Positions 23,230 to 34,315 of a DNA stretch of 64,000 bases are shown piece by piece (the stretch's first letter is position 1; each line of letters opens with the position of its first letter). A model generated the notes under the pieces. The model saw nothing but the letters and a program-made list of their open reading frames with translations. It was not told the DNA's origin and made no database searches. Location of the stretch: positions 107,215,141 through 107,279,140 of the forward strand of contig CM043942.1 of NCBI GenBank assembly GCA_014529385.2, given 5' to 3'. The translations under genes were made by a program, and so were the position numbers. This DNA comes from Adiantum capillus-veneris (taxonomy: Eukaryota; Streptophyta; Polypodiopsida; Polypodiales; Pteridaceae).

Positions 23230-23238
23230 GCCTATTTA
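23230..23238 (+). promoter_or_regulatory. Candidate TATA box in the 5' LTR
   Basis: CTATTTAAAG sits upstream of the CA repeat and about 0.9 kb before the leader ATG. The same sequence is kept in the right LTR near 31110. This is placed by motif only. Confidence 0.4.
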
Positions 23239-23246
23239 AAGACCTG

Positions 23247-23283
<37 letters not shown>

Positions 23284-24147
23284 ATGATCACACATACACA
23301 CAGTGCATACACACACATCCACACACATTGGGGAGGTGCTGCCGAATCACACACCTATTGAAGAGGAAGCTAGGAGGGAGGTGCTGCCGAATTTTCATCT
23401 CAAGAAGCTCGATTAGATCAGAAAATCGAGAAGATTACCAGCTCTTAATCACGGTAATAACAGTTTAATTAATGCCATCTGTGAATCTTTTTCTCTACCA
23501 TCTAAATTCCTTGTCTATTATGCCTATTCCTAGTCGAAAATCTCTATGACTACTCTCTAAATTCTCCTTATTCGTACTCTATTATGTAATCATCATTCCA
23601 TAGCTGAATTATCAGCCATTCTTCACTCTCGATTAATGATTAGAGCATAATTATCAGAATCTTCTCTCTCTAGATAGCATAGTAATTAATCGGTAAGCTA
23701 GTATTTGTGCAGATTGAAGAGAATCACTATTGTAATCACTCATTAACATTGCAGCTTAATTGAATTTATTTTTTTTCTTATGCATTAAGACGTGATTAAG
23801 GAGAAATTAATCCTCCATTAAGTCTCTAAGAATTGGTTTTTCCTCACACATATGCATAGGGTAAATCTGCATCATCTAATTGGTAGGAAATAGTTTAATC
23901 ATACTTAATCCAATTCTCTGGTAATTCTAATAGTGAAATCTTAATTATTCTTGATCATGCAAGCCGAATAATTATCTTAGATCCGGTTCCCATAGAATTA
24001 TGTGCCATCCTTAATGATTGCTTATGAAAGAAATCTAGACTCTCATATAGGAGGGATTAATTGATGTCACTAATCTACCCATTGGACTGTTATGATGCTC
24101 GTGAACCTTAGCTCTTTCTCCAAGCTAATCATTTAAAGTAGTGAGAA

Positions 24148-24288
24148 ATGGCCCCGGTTAAGAGGACGCGCTTCGGTGGTGCCCATGATCGCGAAGCAGG
24201 AACGAGCAATGTCAACGGAAAGGGGAAGGCCCCCATGGATGAGCAAATACCGGCCATCTCACGGGCCATCGATGAAGAAGTGGAAGAG
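24148..24288 (+). CDS. LTR-encoded leader exon, probable Gag N-terminus
   Basis: ATG at 24148 opens MAPVKRTRFGGAHDREAGTS, then NVNGKGKAPMDEQIPAISRA, then IDEEVEE: 47 codons in the 5' LTR. It ends at GAG|GTAGAT, a plausible splice donor. The gag-pol frame has no ATG before its conserved part but is open from 26175, right after an acceptor-like ATGTAG|GTACCG. Joining 24288 to 26175 keeps the frame ([13 protein letters not shown]). Joining to GTTGCAG|GAAGAC at 25453/25454 also keeps the frame, into the accessory ORF. The copy in the 3' LTR (32015-32155) keeps the frame, and the base change I noticed is silent (GAT/GAC). Function is inferred; the family homology of these 47 residues is unknown to me. 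Confidence 0.6.
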
Positions 24289-24591
24289 GTAGATCATATT
24301 TTTATTCAAGTTATTTAAATTAACATTGCATACGCTAGTTAGGAATGCTCATATCCCCAAACATGTTGGAGAAATCCGACGAAAACCTCGGCATTGAAAT
24401 CATTGTACATTAAGTTCTAAAGTAGGAAGGTAATGTCTGATGGGTATGCTGTTTGCAAGAGGAAAGAATGTTTGCTAGGGAAAATTTAGCTCGACATGTT
24501 CATTTTATTTCCAATGTTGAATCAGTCTTGACCCCCCTACTGATCACAAGGGGCAGAGTTCCTCGTTAGGACTCTTGAATCCACGACATGC

Positions 24592-24693
24592 TTTCTATGC
24601 GGTGGATACCCACGACTTGTTTTCTATGCGGTGGGAACCCACGTCTTGCTTTCTATGCGGTGGGAGTGTCCATGACGTGCTTTCTATGCGGTG
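24592..24693 (+). repeat. Tandem array of CTTTCTATGCGGTGG in LTR (four units)
   Basis: Four spaced copies of TGCTTTCTATGCGGTGG (with TTGTTTTC in one) occur about 33-36 bp apart, with degenerate spacers such as ACCCACGACT and ACCCACGTCT. The same array is in the 3' LTR at 32457-32560. Confidence 0.85.
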
Positions 24694-25368
24694 GACATAC
24701 CTAGTTGTATGGGCACCTAGGAGACAACGGGAGGAGTGAACTCTCGCTGGAGGGGGGATGTTGTACCTCCAGAACATTGGAATTTTTATGAATAAGTTTG
24801 AGTAGAATTTTTACTAGAATTCTGTCTTGGTGTTGTTTGCAATACTCGTTGAAGGGCTGTTTTAACGAACCATGCGATTCGGAATTAAACAAGGAATATT
24901 TATGTTGAACAACCTTTGTGGTAGTAATTAGGTCACACGAGGAAGTGTGAGTGTGGGGGTGGAAAGTGGGGGCTTGGCTCAGGTTGCCAATGCCTACGAG
25001 ATGGGTGGTCCCGATTGGTCGGGAACTCTCTGTCCCCATAGTGCTTACTCGATATTAGTAATGCTCATTGCCCCTAGAGCGGGGAATTCTCCAGAGTACG
25101 TGCCTCTGAAACATGGGGAAAAAGGCACTCGGGGTTTCTCTCCTCTTGGAAGGTGGGTCTTAGGATCGCTAGATAGTTAAGTACGCTTCCCCTGCGAGGT
25201 GGAGCTAGATCTCGTTGCTAGTAGGTTCGAACTCGACTCACTTTGTGATGAGAGATCGTCCGCTAGTTGAACCCTGAACCTTTTTGTTTGCTTCTGCTAT
25301 AGATCTAGTGGCCACCAGGTTTACCATCAGATCCGTTGTTTGATACGACGGGGTGGGGACTTCACACC

Positions 25369-25381
25369 TGGTATCAGAGCC
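25369..25381 (+). other. Primer binding site, initiator tRNA-Met
   Basis: TGGTATCAGAGCC begins 2 nt after the LTR end and matches the initiator-Met primer site perfectly. Confidence 0.95.
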
Positions 25382-25453
25382 TAGGTTAGGCTGGGAAAAT
25401 AAAGTCGTATTGTTTGAACATTTAAAAGGAACTTCCTTGCATTGGTGTTGCAG

Positions 25454-25957
25454 GAAGACCCCGTGCTCGAATATCGGAAGTTCCAAGTGTTTGAGCTTAT
25501 TTATGAGCAAGCTCGAAGATCCCCTGTTTACCAGTTCAGGCGAGATGTCATGGAGATACTGTTGAAGGCTTATACGCCACACTCCACTCGCATTGATAAA
25601 GGATGGGAACTTGATTGGACATTTCCAGGAGGGGTCTACTACATCAATGCTCGGAAGCTAGGATGCCTGGCTACCGACTTGAAGAAGATACGTTGGGGAG
25701 AAGAGTTGAGAGTGATAGAGATATTCTACTTGGTGCCCACACGATTGGACCAGACTGTTTCGGGCAACTCCAACCAAACTATCAATGACTGGCTCTTGGA
25801 GAAGGTCACTAATGTGATCCCAGCAAACCGAGTCAAAACCTTTGGATTACTGAAAGCGGAACTCCGGCTCGATATCTTAGTTTATTATCCCCTCAAGAAT
25901 GTGTATAAGAACTATTACACGAATGAAGTAGTGCATCATGTCAATACCATTTCCTAG
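25454..25957 (+). CDS. Accessory ORF between primer site and gag, unknown function
   Basis: This is a 167-codon open frame (EDPVLEYRKFQVFELIYEQA ... VHHVNTIS). It has no ATG near its start but begins exactly after GTTGCAG, a good splice acceptor, in phase with the LTR leader exon; the joined product would be 214 residues. The composition is that of a soluble protein: no membrane segment, no zinc motif and no resemblance I recognise to Gag, envelope or RNase H. Features include WELDWTFPGGVYYINARKLG, RWGEELRVIEIFYLVPTRLD and the C-terminal YYPLKNVYKNYYTNEVV. It could be an extra element protein or a captured host exon. It could also be spurious, although 167 codons without a stop argues against that. 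Confidence 0.5.
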   Translation, partial: EDPVLEYRKFQVFELIYEQARRSPVYQFRRDVMEILLKAYTPHSTRIDKGWELDWTFPGGVYYINARKLGCLATDLKKIRWGEELRVIEIFYLVPTRLDQTVSGNSNQTINDWLLEKVTNVIPANRVKTFGLLKAELRLDILVYYPLKNVYKNYYTNEVVHHVNTIS

Positions 25958-26174
25958 GCGTATGTTATACGCAAATCCATAAAGCCTTGTAATAAGCGGT
26001 CACTAGTCATTCTAAACCTTGAGGAGTTTCGATTGTAATAAAATTCCATCAATAAAGTGCTTTTTGTCTCTGAATCTCTGTCTCTTGATAAAGTGGAATT
26101 TTGAATTTTTATTAAAGTCTCGTGTCTCCTGAAATTCAAGTAATGGTATCAAGAATTTCGTATAACCCATGTAG

Positions 26175-29100
26175 GTACCGCCTGTTGCTCTGTACTCGGC
26201 AGCGCAAGAGAAGAAGCTCCTCCTTAAGCAAGCCCAACCTCCGATCTTTAAGGGCGAGGGGGCGAATGTGGAGAGAGATGCGGAAGTATGGATGGAAGCC
26301 ATGGACGATTACTTTGAAGCTGCGGGAACCCAACCCGTAAATCAAACCATGCTTGCGATGTTCCACCTGACTGGCGATGCCAAGATATGGTGGAAGCAAC
26401 ATTGCAGGGACATGGATATTAAGGGATCTTCCCAGTCCTGGGAAGACATCAAAGCTGCGATAATGGGACGTTATTTACCACCTGCCTATAGGACCTTGAG
26501 AATGAATGAATTCTTTTCACTTCGGCAGCTGAATTCAACGGTCGAAGAATACTATGCAAAGTTTGTCACTCTTCGGAGATATGCTCCTAAGATGACCTTG
26601 GAACAACAAGGGGCAAGGTTCTGTCAAGGACTAATCGATCCCTTGAACACTCGGCTGGAGGCTCTCAGGCCGTCAACACTTCAGGATGCCTTGTTGAGGG
26701 CTAAACCTCTAGCTCTCGAAGTACAAAAGGCCAATCAGAATAGGAGGAATCATTGGGCAAAGAGGGCAAGGAACACTGCTTGGGACAACAGACCAGCCAA
26801 CCAAACCTATAACCAGCGCCCTATTGTGGCTACCACTACAACCATGGAGTTCCCTGATGTTCGATGCTATGGTTGCGGCGAGCATGGACACTACAGATCC
26901 AATTGCCCCAGGAACATTCATGCAACCAACGCCAATGCCATACCCTTGAATACCCGTGGGCGTGGCCAAGCTAATGGAAGAGGAGGACCCGGAAGAATGA
27001 ACAGAGGGCGAGGGCGTGGAGCTACAGCCAGAGTGAATGCCGCAGTAGTTCAACCAAATGTGGGTGACGAAGCAGTGGAGAGAGCAACCCTGCATGCTGC
27101 AATTGACAATTCCAATGGTTGCGAGCAATACGTAGTCATTCATACGCCAGGATCTCTCAGAGGTGAACAAGTTAACTTCCTTATAGATTGTGGTAGTACT
27201 CTTTCATTTCTTTCACCCAGATGCATGAGAAAGCTTAAGCTAGATAAGTATCCGTCAAGCAATCTAGTTGTCGAGTTAGCAAATGGCAAGGAGGTAGTAT
27301 CTCAACACTCTGCAGGCAAAATTGACTTTGATTTAGGGGGACACCCAACTTCTGCCCAATTTCGAACCTTACCCTTAGGATTCTTTGATGGGATACTAGG
27401 GATGGACTGGCTAAAGCAAAATAGGGCCCACATACATTGTGCACAAGGGAATTTTACCTTTACAGATAACTTGGGAAATGAAGCCTTAATCCAGGGGGAA
27501 AACGGGAGACCTAAGGCTACTCTAGTTAAGGCGAGCAGACTCTTGAAGGGACTAAGAAAGGGTCAGCAAATATATGCAGTTAAACTCAATAAGGTGGAAC
27601 AATCAGATACCTCACTTCGACCAAACTGGCTGAGGGAGTATGATGACGTATTCCCCGAAGACCTTACGAATCTTCCACCACACAGAGAGGTAGATCATGG
27701 GATTGAGACTATCCCTGGGTGTGAACCTATCTCAAAAAGACCTTATAAAATGTCACTTCCGGAGGCCATCGAACTCAAAGAACAACTTAGACAACTCATT
27801 GAGCAAGGATTCATTCGACCCAGTACTTCTCCTTGGGGTGCTCCAGTTCTTTTCCAAAAAAAGAAGGATGGGACCTTAAGGCTATGCATAGACTATCGTG
27901 GACTGAACCAGGTAACTGTCAAGAACAAGTATCCAATTCTAAGGATTGACGAACTTCTGGACAGACTCCACGGCGCCAAAATATTTACAAAGATAGATCT
28001 AAGGTCAGGATATTACCAAATCAGAATCAAGGAATCAGATATTCCGAAGACAGCTTTCAATACTAGGTATGGGCACTATGAATTCACAGTAATGTCTTTT
28101 GGTCTAACAAATGCTCCTGCAAGCTTCAACCGACTTATGCAGGATATTTTCAGACCTTACCTGGATGATTTTGTCTTGGTTTTCTTTGATGACATTCTGA
28201 TCTATTCCAAAGACGAGGCAGATCACGAAGAACATGTTCGCAAAGTACTTGATCTCCTTCGAGAACACCAGCTTTACGCTAAAGAGAGCAAGTGCACTTT
28301 CTGCTCACCAAAGTTCAACTATCTTGGATTTGTCATTTCGGCTGAAGGGATTTCAGTAGACCCAGACAAAGTCAAGGACATCGTTGACTGGCCTCAACCA
28401 TCCACTGTCAGTGAAGTAAGAGGATTTCTTGGAATAACGGGATGGTACAGGATTTTTGTCAAGGATTATGCACGTATTGCTGCACCTTTGACGGGACTCC
28501 TGAAGAAAGGAATGAGGATCGATTGGGAGACCGAGCACGAGTCTAGCTTTGCTAAGCTAAAAGAGTTCTTGGTCTCAGCTCCTATTTTAAAGCTTCCAGA
28601 CTTCAGTAAAGAATTTGAAGTAGCGACAGACGCTAGCAAATTCGCTCTAGGTGGAGTTCTTACTCAAGAAGGAAGACCGGTGGCGTATACTTCGTGAAAG
28701 CTGAGGGATCATCAGAAGAATTATCCCACTCATGATCTGGAACTTTTAGCAGTTATACATGCACTGAAGTTATGGAGACATTATCTTCTTGGACGCAAGT
28801 TTCAGTTGGTTACAGACCACAAGAGTTTAAAGTGGATTTTTACTCAACCTATTCTCAATATGCGACAACGGCGATGGATAGAGCTATTACAGGAATATGA
28901 CCTTGATATAAAGTATAGACCAGGGAAGGAAAACGCAGTTGCAGATGGTCTTAGCCAAAAATCTTTTCTCGGAGCTATCTCTATTCCAAATAACCCTATC
29001 TGGGATAGAATCAAAGAAGCATCCCTCGAAGATCCAAAGTACCAATGTATGGCTTCATTAGTCCAGAAGAATAAGATGCCTGAAGCGAAAGATTACTCTC

Positions 29101-30338
29101 TTATGGGAGGATGTCTTTACTACAGACATAGACTATGTGTACCCAGAGACCCAGCTTTAAAGAAGGCCATTCTATATGAAGCACACGATAGCCCTACATC
29201 CGGACACCCAGGCTATGCTAAAACTCTTCACGCCGTCAGAAGGAGTTATTTCTGGTCTAGAATGAAAGGAGACATACTTCGCTATGTGAAGCAATGTCTT
29301 TCTTGTCAATGGATAAAGGTCGAAAGGATCAAATTACCAGGGCAACTTCAACCTCTTGACATACCCCAGATGAAGTGGGAATGCATCAGTATGGATTTTG
29401 TTACAGGGTTACCTTCTACAGGAGGTTATGATTCTGTTTTCGTGGTTGTTGACATGCTCACAAAAGTGGCTCATCTAATACCCGTAAAGACGACCTTTAC
29501 TGCTTCAGATGTTAGTCGGGTATTCATCAAGGAGATTTTCAGGCTACATGGTCTACCCAAGCGTATTGTCAGTGATAGAGATGCCAAGTTTACATCAAAA
29601 TTTTGGACCTCTCTTTTCCAATCTATTGGGTCACAATTAGCCTTCAGCACAGCATATCATCCGCAGACTGACGGGCAAACTGAAAGAGTTAATCAAGTCA
29701 TTGAGGACATTCTCAGAGCCTATTGTTCGCAAGAACCAAAGAAGTGGTTACAATATCTACCTTTGGTAGAATATGCTTATAACTCTTCCGAACACCAAAG
29801 CATTGGAATGTCACCTTTCAAAGCTCTTTATGGACAGGACTGTTTAGCACCACTAAACTTTTCAGATCCAACCATCAGAGTAGAAGCCTCTAGAAAGATG
29901 TTAGAAGATATGGAATCCCAGACTAGAGCCATTCGCCAGGACATTCAGGCAGCTCAAGATAGACAGAAGCACTATGCAGATAAGAATCATTCGGAAAGGA
30001 CTTTCAAGGAAGGAGATAAGGTTTTTCTACGAGTCCGACCTAAGAAAAGCAACTTATCACTAGGCAGATATAAGAAGCTTAGCCCAAGATATTGTGGACC
30101 ATTTGAGATCGTTAAGGTTATAAGTGACCAGGCCTACAAGCTAAAGTTACCTGCAAACTTGAAGGTTCATGATGTATTCCATGTCAGCTTACTCAAACTC
30201 TATATTCCCAATCCCGATCAATTCTTGGACTCAGATCAGATAGTCATGCCAGCACAAGGAGTTCTCGAACTCCAACCTGACTATGTACTTGAAGCAAGAG
30301 AAAGAAATTACGCAATAGAACTATCACGGAGCATCTAG
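26175..30338 (+). pseudogene. Gag-Pol polyprotein of the Del/Tekay-like chromovirus, one internal stop
   Basis: One frame runs from 26175 to 30338, broken only by TGA at 28695-28697. Gag capsid: [52 protein letters not shown]. Zinc knuckle: [14 protein letters not shown] (26865-26906), followed by an RG-rich stretch. Protease: [12 protein letters not shown] (DCG in place of DSG/DTG) and [48 protein letters not shown], active site [10 protein letters not shown] (28181-28199). RNase [21 protein letters not shown], then the TGA where TS-R-KL is expected, then TDHKSLKWIFTQP. Integrase: HPGYAKTLHAVRRSYFW, CLSCQ, SMDFVTGLP, VSDRDAKFTSKFW, TERVNQ, so H2C2 and D, D, E are complete. The chromodomain is reached only after a frameshift. 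Confidence 0.9.
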
Positions 30339-30426
30339 TAAAATGGAAGGATTACCCTGAAGAAGATGCAACTTGGGAAGACGAGTCGACGCTCTTAAAA
30401 GATTACCCAAACTCATTCTTGAGATG
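30280..30426 (+). pseudogene. Chromodomain, split by a 1-nt loss
   Basis: The pol frame reads DYVLEARERNYAIELSRSI and stops. From about 30308 the next frame gives the expected continuation: LRNRTITEHLVKWKDYPEED followed by ATWEDESTLLKDYP, ending at TGA. Losing one nucleotide in the GAAAGAAATTACG stretch explains it. The aromatic and VKWKDYPEEDATWE residues of a Tekay-type chromodomain are otherwise kept. Confidence 0.82.
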
Positions 30427-30448
30427 AGGACATCTCAAATTTTTCACG

Positions 30449-30458
30449 TTGGGGAGGT
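30449..30458 (+). other. Polypurine tract
   Basis: GTTGGGGAGGT immediately precedes the 3' LTR. Confidence 0.85.
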
Positions 30459-33237
30459 TGTAAGGTCTCTGACCCGATCACAAGAGCACCCTTGTACCAC
30501 GAAATGAATACAATGGAATAAGTTACTATTTTTAGCAGTTTTCTAGATTCTGTCAGTGCCATGATGTTTAGAATGTTATAAAGCTTCAAAATGTGAATTA
30601 AAATAATTTTTGTGAAAAATTTCCAAAAATAGTAAGTTTTTGGTCACCCAACCCGTCCAGTCTTGATCGTCTAGAAAATCTGCACCCGTACCCCGAATTT
30701 CAAAAAAAAATGCATTTTTGGACCCGGGGGAGCTGCTAAATATGGCAGGTACTCGGGCCAGTACGCCTTAGTTAGAGATTCGTATGGCAATTTACGGCAT
30801 CAAAATCCGATTCGTATGACCCGTTTTAGCCTAGAACCAAATTTCCTAAAAATTGTCCGGAGAGGCACCGGGGGCCCGGGACTGTGTGGGAACAGGTCCC
30901 ACGCAACTCCAGATCAGCTTTAGCAGCTAGGGGGCGCCCTCTTGCTTTGTGGGAGTCTTGGGAAAGCTGCCAAGCCTGCAACTCAGTCTCAGAACCAGTT
31001 AACCAAGCCAACCTGACACTTAGTGGGCAGAGAACTGGACTTGCCATGCTTAACTGGAGAAGCTCCCAGATGCATTTAGCAACCCAGATCGATTTTCAGC
31101 CTGTAAGAGCCTATTTAAAGACCTGCATACACACACACACACACACACTTATGATCACACATAAACACAGTGCATACACACACATCCACACACATTGGGG
31201 AGGTGCTGCCGAATCACACACCTATTGAAGAGGAAGCTAGGAGGGAGGTGCTACCGAATTTTCATCTCAAGAAGCTCGATTAGATCAAAAAATCGAGAAG
31301 ATTACCAGCTCTTAATCACGGTAATAACAGTTTAATTAATGCCATCTATGAATCTTTTTCTCTACCATCTAAATTCCTTGTCTATTATGCCTATTCCTAG
31401 TCGAAAATCTCTATGACTACTCTCTAAATTCTCCTTATTCGTACTCTATTATGTAATCATCATTCCATAGCTGAATTATCAGCCATTCTTCACTCTCGAT
31501 TAATGATTAGAGCATAATTATCAGAATCTTCTCTCTCTAGATAGCATAGTAATTAATCGGTAAGCTACTATTTGTGCAGATTGAAGAGAATCACTATTGT
31601 AATCACTCATTAACATTGCAGCTTAATTGAATTCATTTTTTTGCTTATGCATTAAGACGTGATTAAGGAGAAATTAATCCGCCATTAAGTCTCTAAGAAT
31701 TGGTTTTTCCTCACACATATGCATAGGGTAAATCTGCATCATCTAATTGGTAGGAAATAGTTTAATCATACTTAATCCAATTCTCTGGTAATTCTAATAG
31801 TGAAATCTTAATTATTCTTGATCATGCAAGCTGAATAATTATCTTAGAGCCGGTTCCCATAGAATTATGTGCCATCCTTAATGATTGCTTATGAAAGAAA
31901 TCTAGACTCTCATATAGGAGGGATTAATTGATGTCATTAATCTACCCATTGGATTGTTATGATGCTCGTGAACCTTAGCTCTTTCTCCAAGCTAATCATT
32001 TAAAGTAGTGAGAAATGGCCCCGGTTAAGAGGACGCGCTTCGGTGGTGCCCATGATCGCGAAGCAGGAACGAGCAATGTCAACGGAAAGGGGAAGGCCCC
32101 CATGGACGAGCAAATACCGGCCATCTCACGGGCCATCGATGAAGAAGTGGAAGAGGTAGATCATATTTTTATTCAAGTTGTTTAAATTAACATTGCATAC
32201 GCTAGTTAGGAATGCTCATATCCCCAAACATGTTGGAGAAATCCGACGAAAACCTCGGCATTTAAATCATTGTACATTAAGTTCTAAAGTAGGAAGGTAA
32301 TGGCTGATGGGTATGCTGTTTGCAAGAGGAAAGAATGTTTGCTAGGGAAAATTTAGCTCGACATGTTCATTTTATTTCCAATGTTGAATCAGTCCTGACC
32401 CCCCTACTGATCACAGGGGGCAGAGTTCTTCGTTAGGACTCTTGAATCCATGACATGCTTTCTATGCGGTGGATACCCACGACTTGCTTTCTATGCGGTG
32501 GGAACCCACGTCTTGCTTTCTATGCGGTGGGAGTGTCCATGACGTGCTTTCTATGCGGTGGACATACCTAGTTGTATGGGCACCTAGGCGACAACGGGAG
32601 GAGTGAACTCTCGCTGGAGGGGGGATGTTGTACCTCCAGAACATTGGAATTTTTATGAATAAGTTTGAGTAGAATTTTTACTAGAATTCTGTCTTGGTGT
32701 TGTTTGCAATACTAGTTGAAGGGCTGTTTTAACGAACCATGCGATTCGGAATTAAACAAGGAATATTTATGTTGAACAACCTTTGTGGTAGTAATTAGGT
32801 CACACGAGGAAGTGTGAGTGTGGGGGTGGAAAGTGGGGGCTTGGCTCAGGTTGCCAATGCCTACGAGATGGGTGGTCCCGATTGGTCGGGAACTCTCTGT
32901 CCCCATAGTGCTTACTCGATATTAGTAATGCTCATTGCCCCTAGAGCGGGGAATTCTCGAGAGTACGTGCCTCTGAAACATCGGGAAAAAGGCACTCGGG
33001 GTTTCTCTCCTCTTGGAAGGTGGGTCTTAGGATCGCTAGATAGTTAAGTACGCTTCCCCTGCGAGGTGGAGCTAGATCTCGCTCGGTGCTAGTAGGCTCG
33101 AACTCGACTCACTTTGTGATGAGAGATCGTCCGCTAGTTGAACCCTGAACCTTTTTGTTTGCTTCTGCTATAGATCTAGTGGCCACCAGGTTTACCATCA
33201 GATCCGTTGTTTGATACGACGGGGTGGGGACTTCACA
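30459..33237 (+). repeat. 3' LTR (2779 bp)
   Basis: Starts TGTAAGGTCTC and ends ACTTCACA. It is collinear with 22581-25366 and includes the leader ORF at 32015-32155 and the CTTTCTATGCGGTGG array. Confidence 0.95.
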
Positions 33238-34315
33238 ATATAAATAAGAGTGGAAATTTTTATAGGACATGAGATAAAATGCTCCGTTAACTTCAATGGG
33301 TTGGTGACCAAAACATATTTTTGCTTTTACCTCACTAAATTTTTTTGGGCACAAAAAAGTTGCATTTTTTCCATTCTGCGGACCTATCATCAAAGTTTCT
33401 ATAGTCACGCTCAATACAGATACTATATACATGTTTTCTTAGTTCACTTTGGGCCTCTGGATTCAAAAGGAGCCATGGAGCATGTCAAAAGGATAATGGA
33501 TCTCTTACAATTGGAAACTTGGGGGCAATGATAAAGTGCTAAATACAGCAAACATGAAAAAACTGGGTTTAGCAATATGACCTCTAGAAACCCATAGAAA
33601 CTACTTAATATCTAGCCAAGTTTGTAGTCTATGATTAGATATTGTCACTACCGACAAAATACACACAATTGGCCTAAGAAACTAGCAGTATTGAGAAAGT
33701 TATACTTGCTACTCTAAAATGTATCGTATTCATCAAAAAACTCAACCATCATCATATACTATGCTATATAGCATATTAGGTTCCCCAAAACTCAAGCAAG
33801 ATTAGCTTTATGTTATACATTACACTTACACAATCAAAATTGAATTTGGATATCAAGAAAGCCACCAAAAAAATCATAAAAGTGCTAATTTTGGCCAAAA
33901 AAACAGGATTATGCAATTCTTGTAAATTGGTCATAACTTTCAATTTTAACACTTAGCTCTCCCTACAAGCATCAAAACATGTTGAGAACTATGAAGGCCT
34001 AAGCTCTAGCCATCTAAACCACAAACATGAAGTTTAAAGTGGTATAGTTGGCAAAAATTGAAAGAAAGCTAAAAACAGGACTCATTTTTTCACACTGTTT
34101 AGGTTCAAAAATGTTGTGCAAGAGTAAGGTTAATGGTGAGATCGATACTCAAAAAAAAATGCTAAGCTTATTTCAGCTCATAGGCAACTTTGTGGATATA
34201 TAGCACCTAGAAATTCATTTTCATACTCTTCCAATAATTCAATCAAAATGGTCACTTAACAGGACACAAAAGTGTCCAAGGAAATAAAAGTGTCATGTTA
34301 CCATTCTAGAGTTAA

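Larger units (their letters stand above)
22581..25366 (+). repeat. 5' LTR (2786 bp)
   Basis: The LTR runs TGTAAGGTCTC...GGGGACTTCACA. It contains a CA microsatellite (about 23247-23280, longer than at 31130 in the other LTR), a CTTTCTATGCGGTGG array (24592-24693) and a 47-codon open leader (24148-24288). CCTATTTAAAGACC (23228) is a likely TATA region. Confidence 0.95.
22581..33237 (+). mobile_element. Chromovirus (Del/Tekay-like Ty3/gypsy), full length 10.66 kb
   Basis: Large LTRs at 22581-25366 and 30459-33237, a perfect initiator-Met primer site, gag, protease, RT, RNase H, integrase, a chromodomain and a purine tract are all present, with ATATA target duplications. The LTRs are very similar (2786 and 2779 bp); the clearest difference is the CA repeat length. 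The only visible breaks in gag-pol are one TGA and one late frameshift. This is the youngest retroelement in the window by nesting. It has a leader ORF in the LTR and an extra ORF between primer site and gag. Confidence 0.95.
22358..34311. mobile_element. TTAA transposon copy A (about 1.29 kb, split by the 10.66-kb chromovirus)
   Basis: The two parts are 22358-22580 and 33243-34311. Flanking TTAA is at 22354-22357 and 34312-34315. Without the insertion and one ATATA copy it matches copies B and C over its length, in inverted orientation to C. The right tip reads TTACCATTCTAGAG. The left tip is damaged: it lacks CACTAG and starts CATAAAAGTGTCC. It has no coding capacity. It sits inside a minus-strand protease frame (VELANGS just outside its right end). 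Confidence 0.8.
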
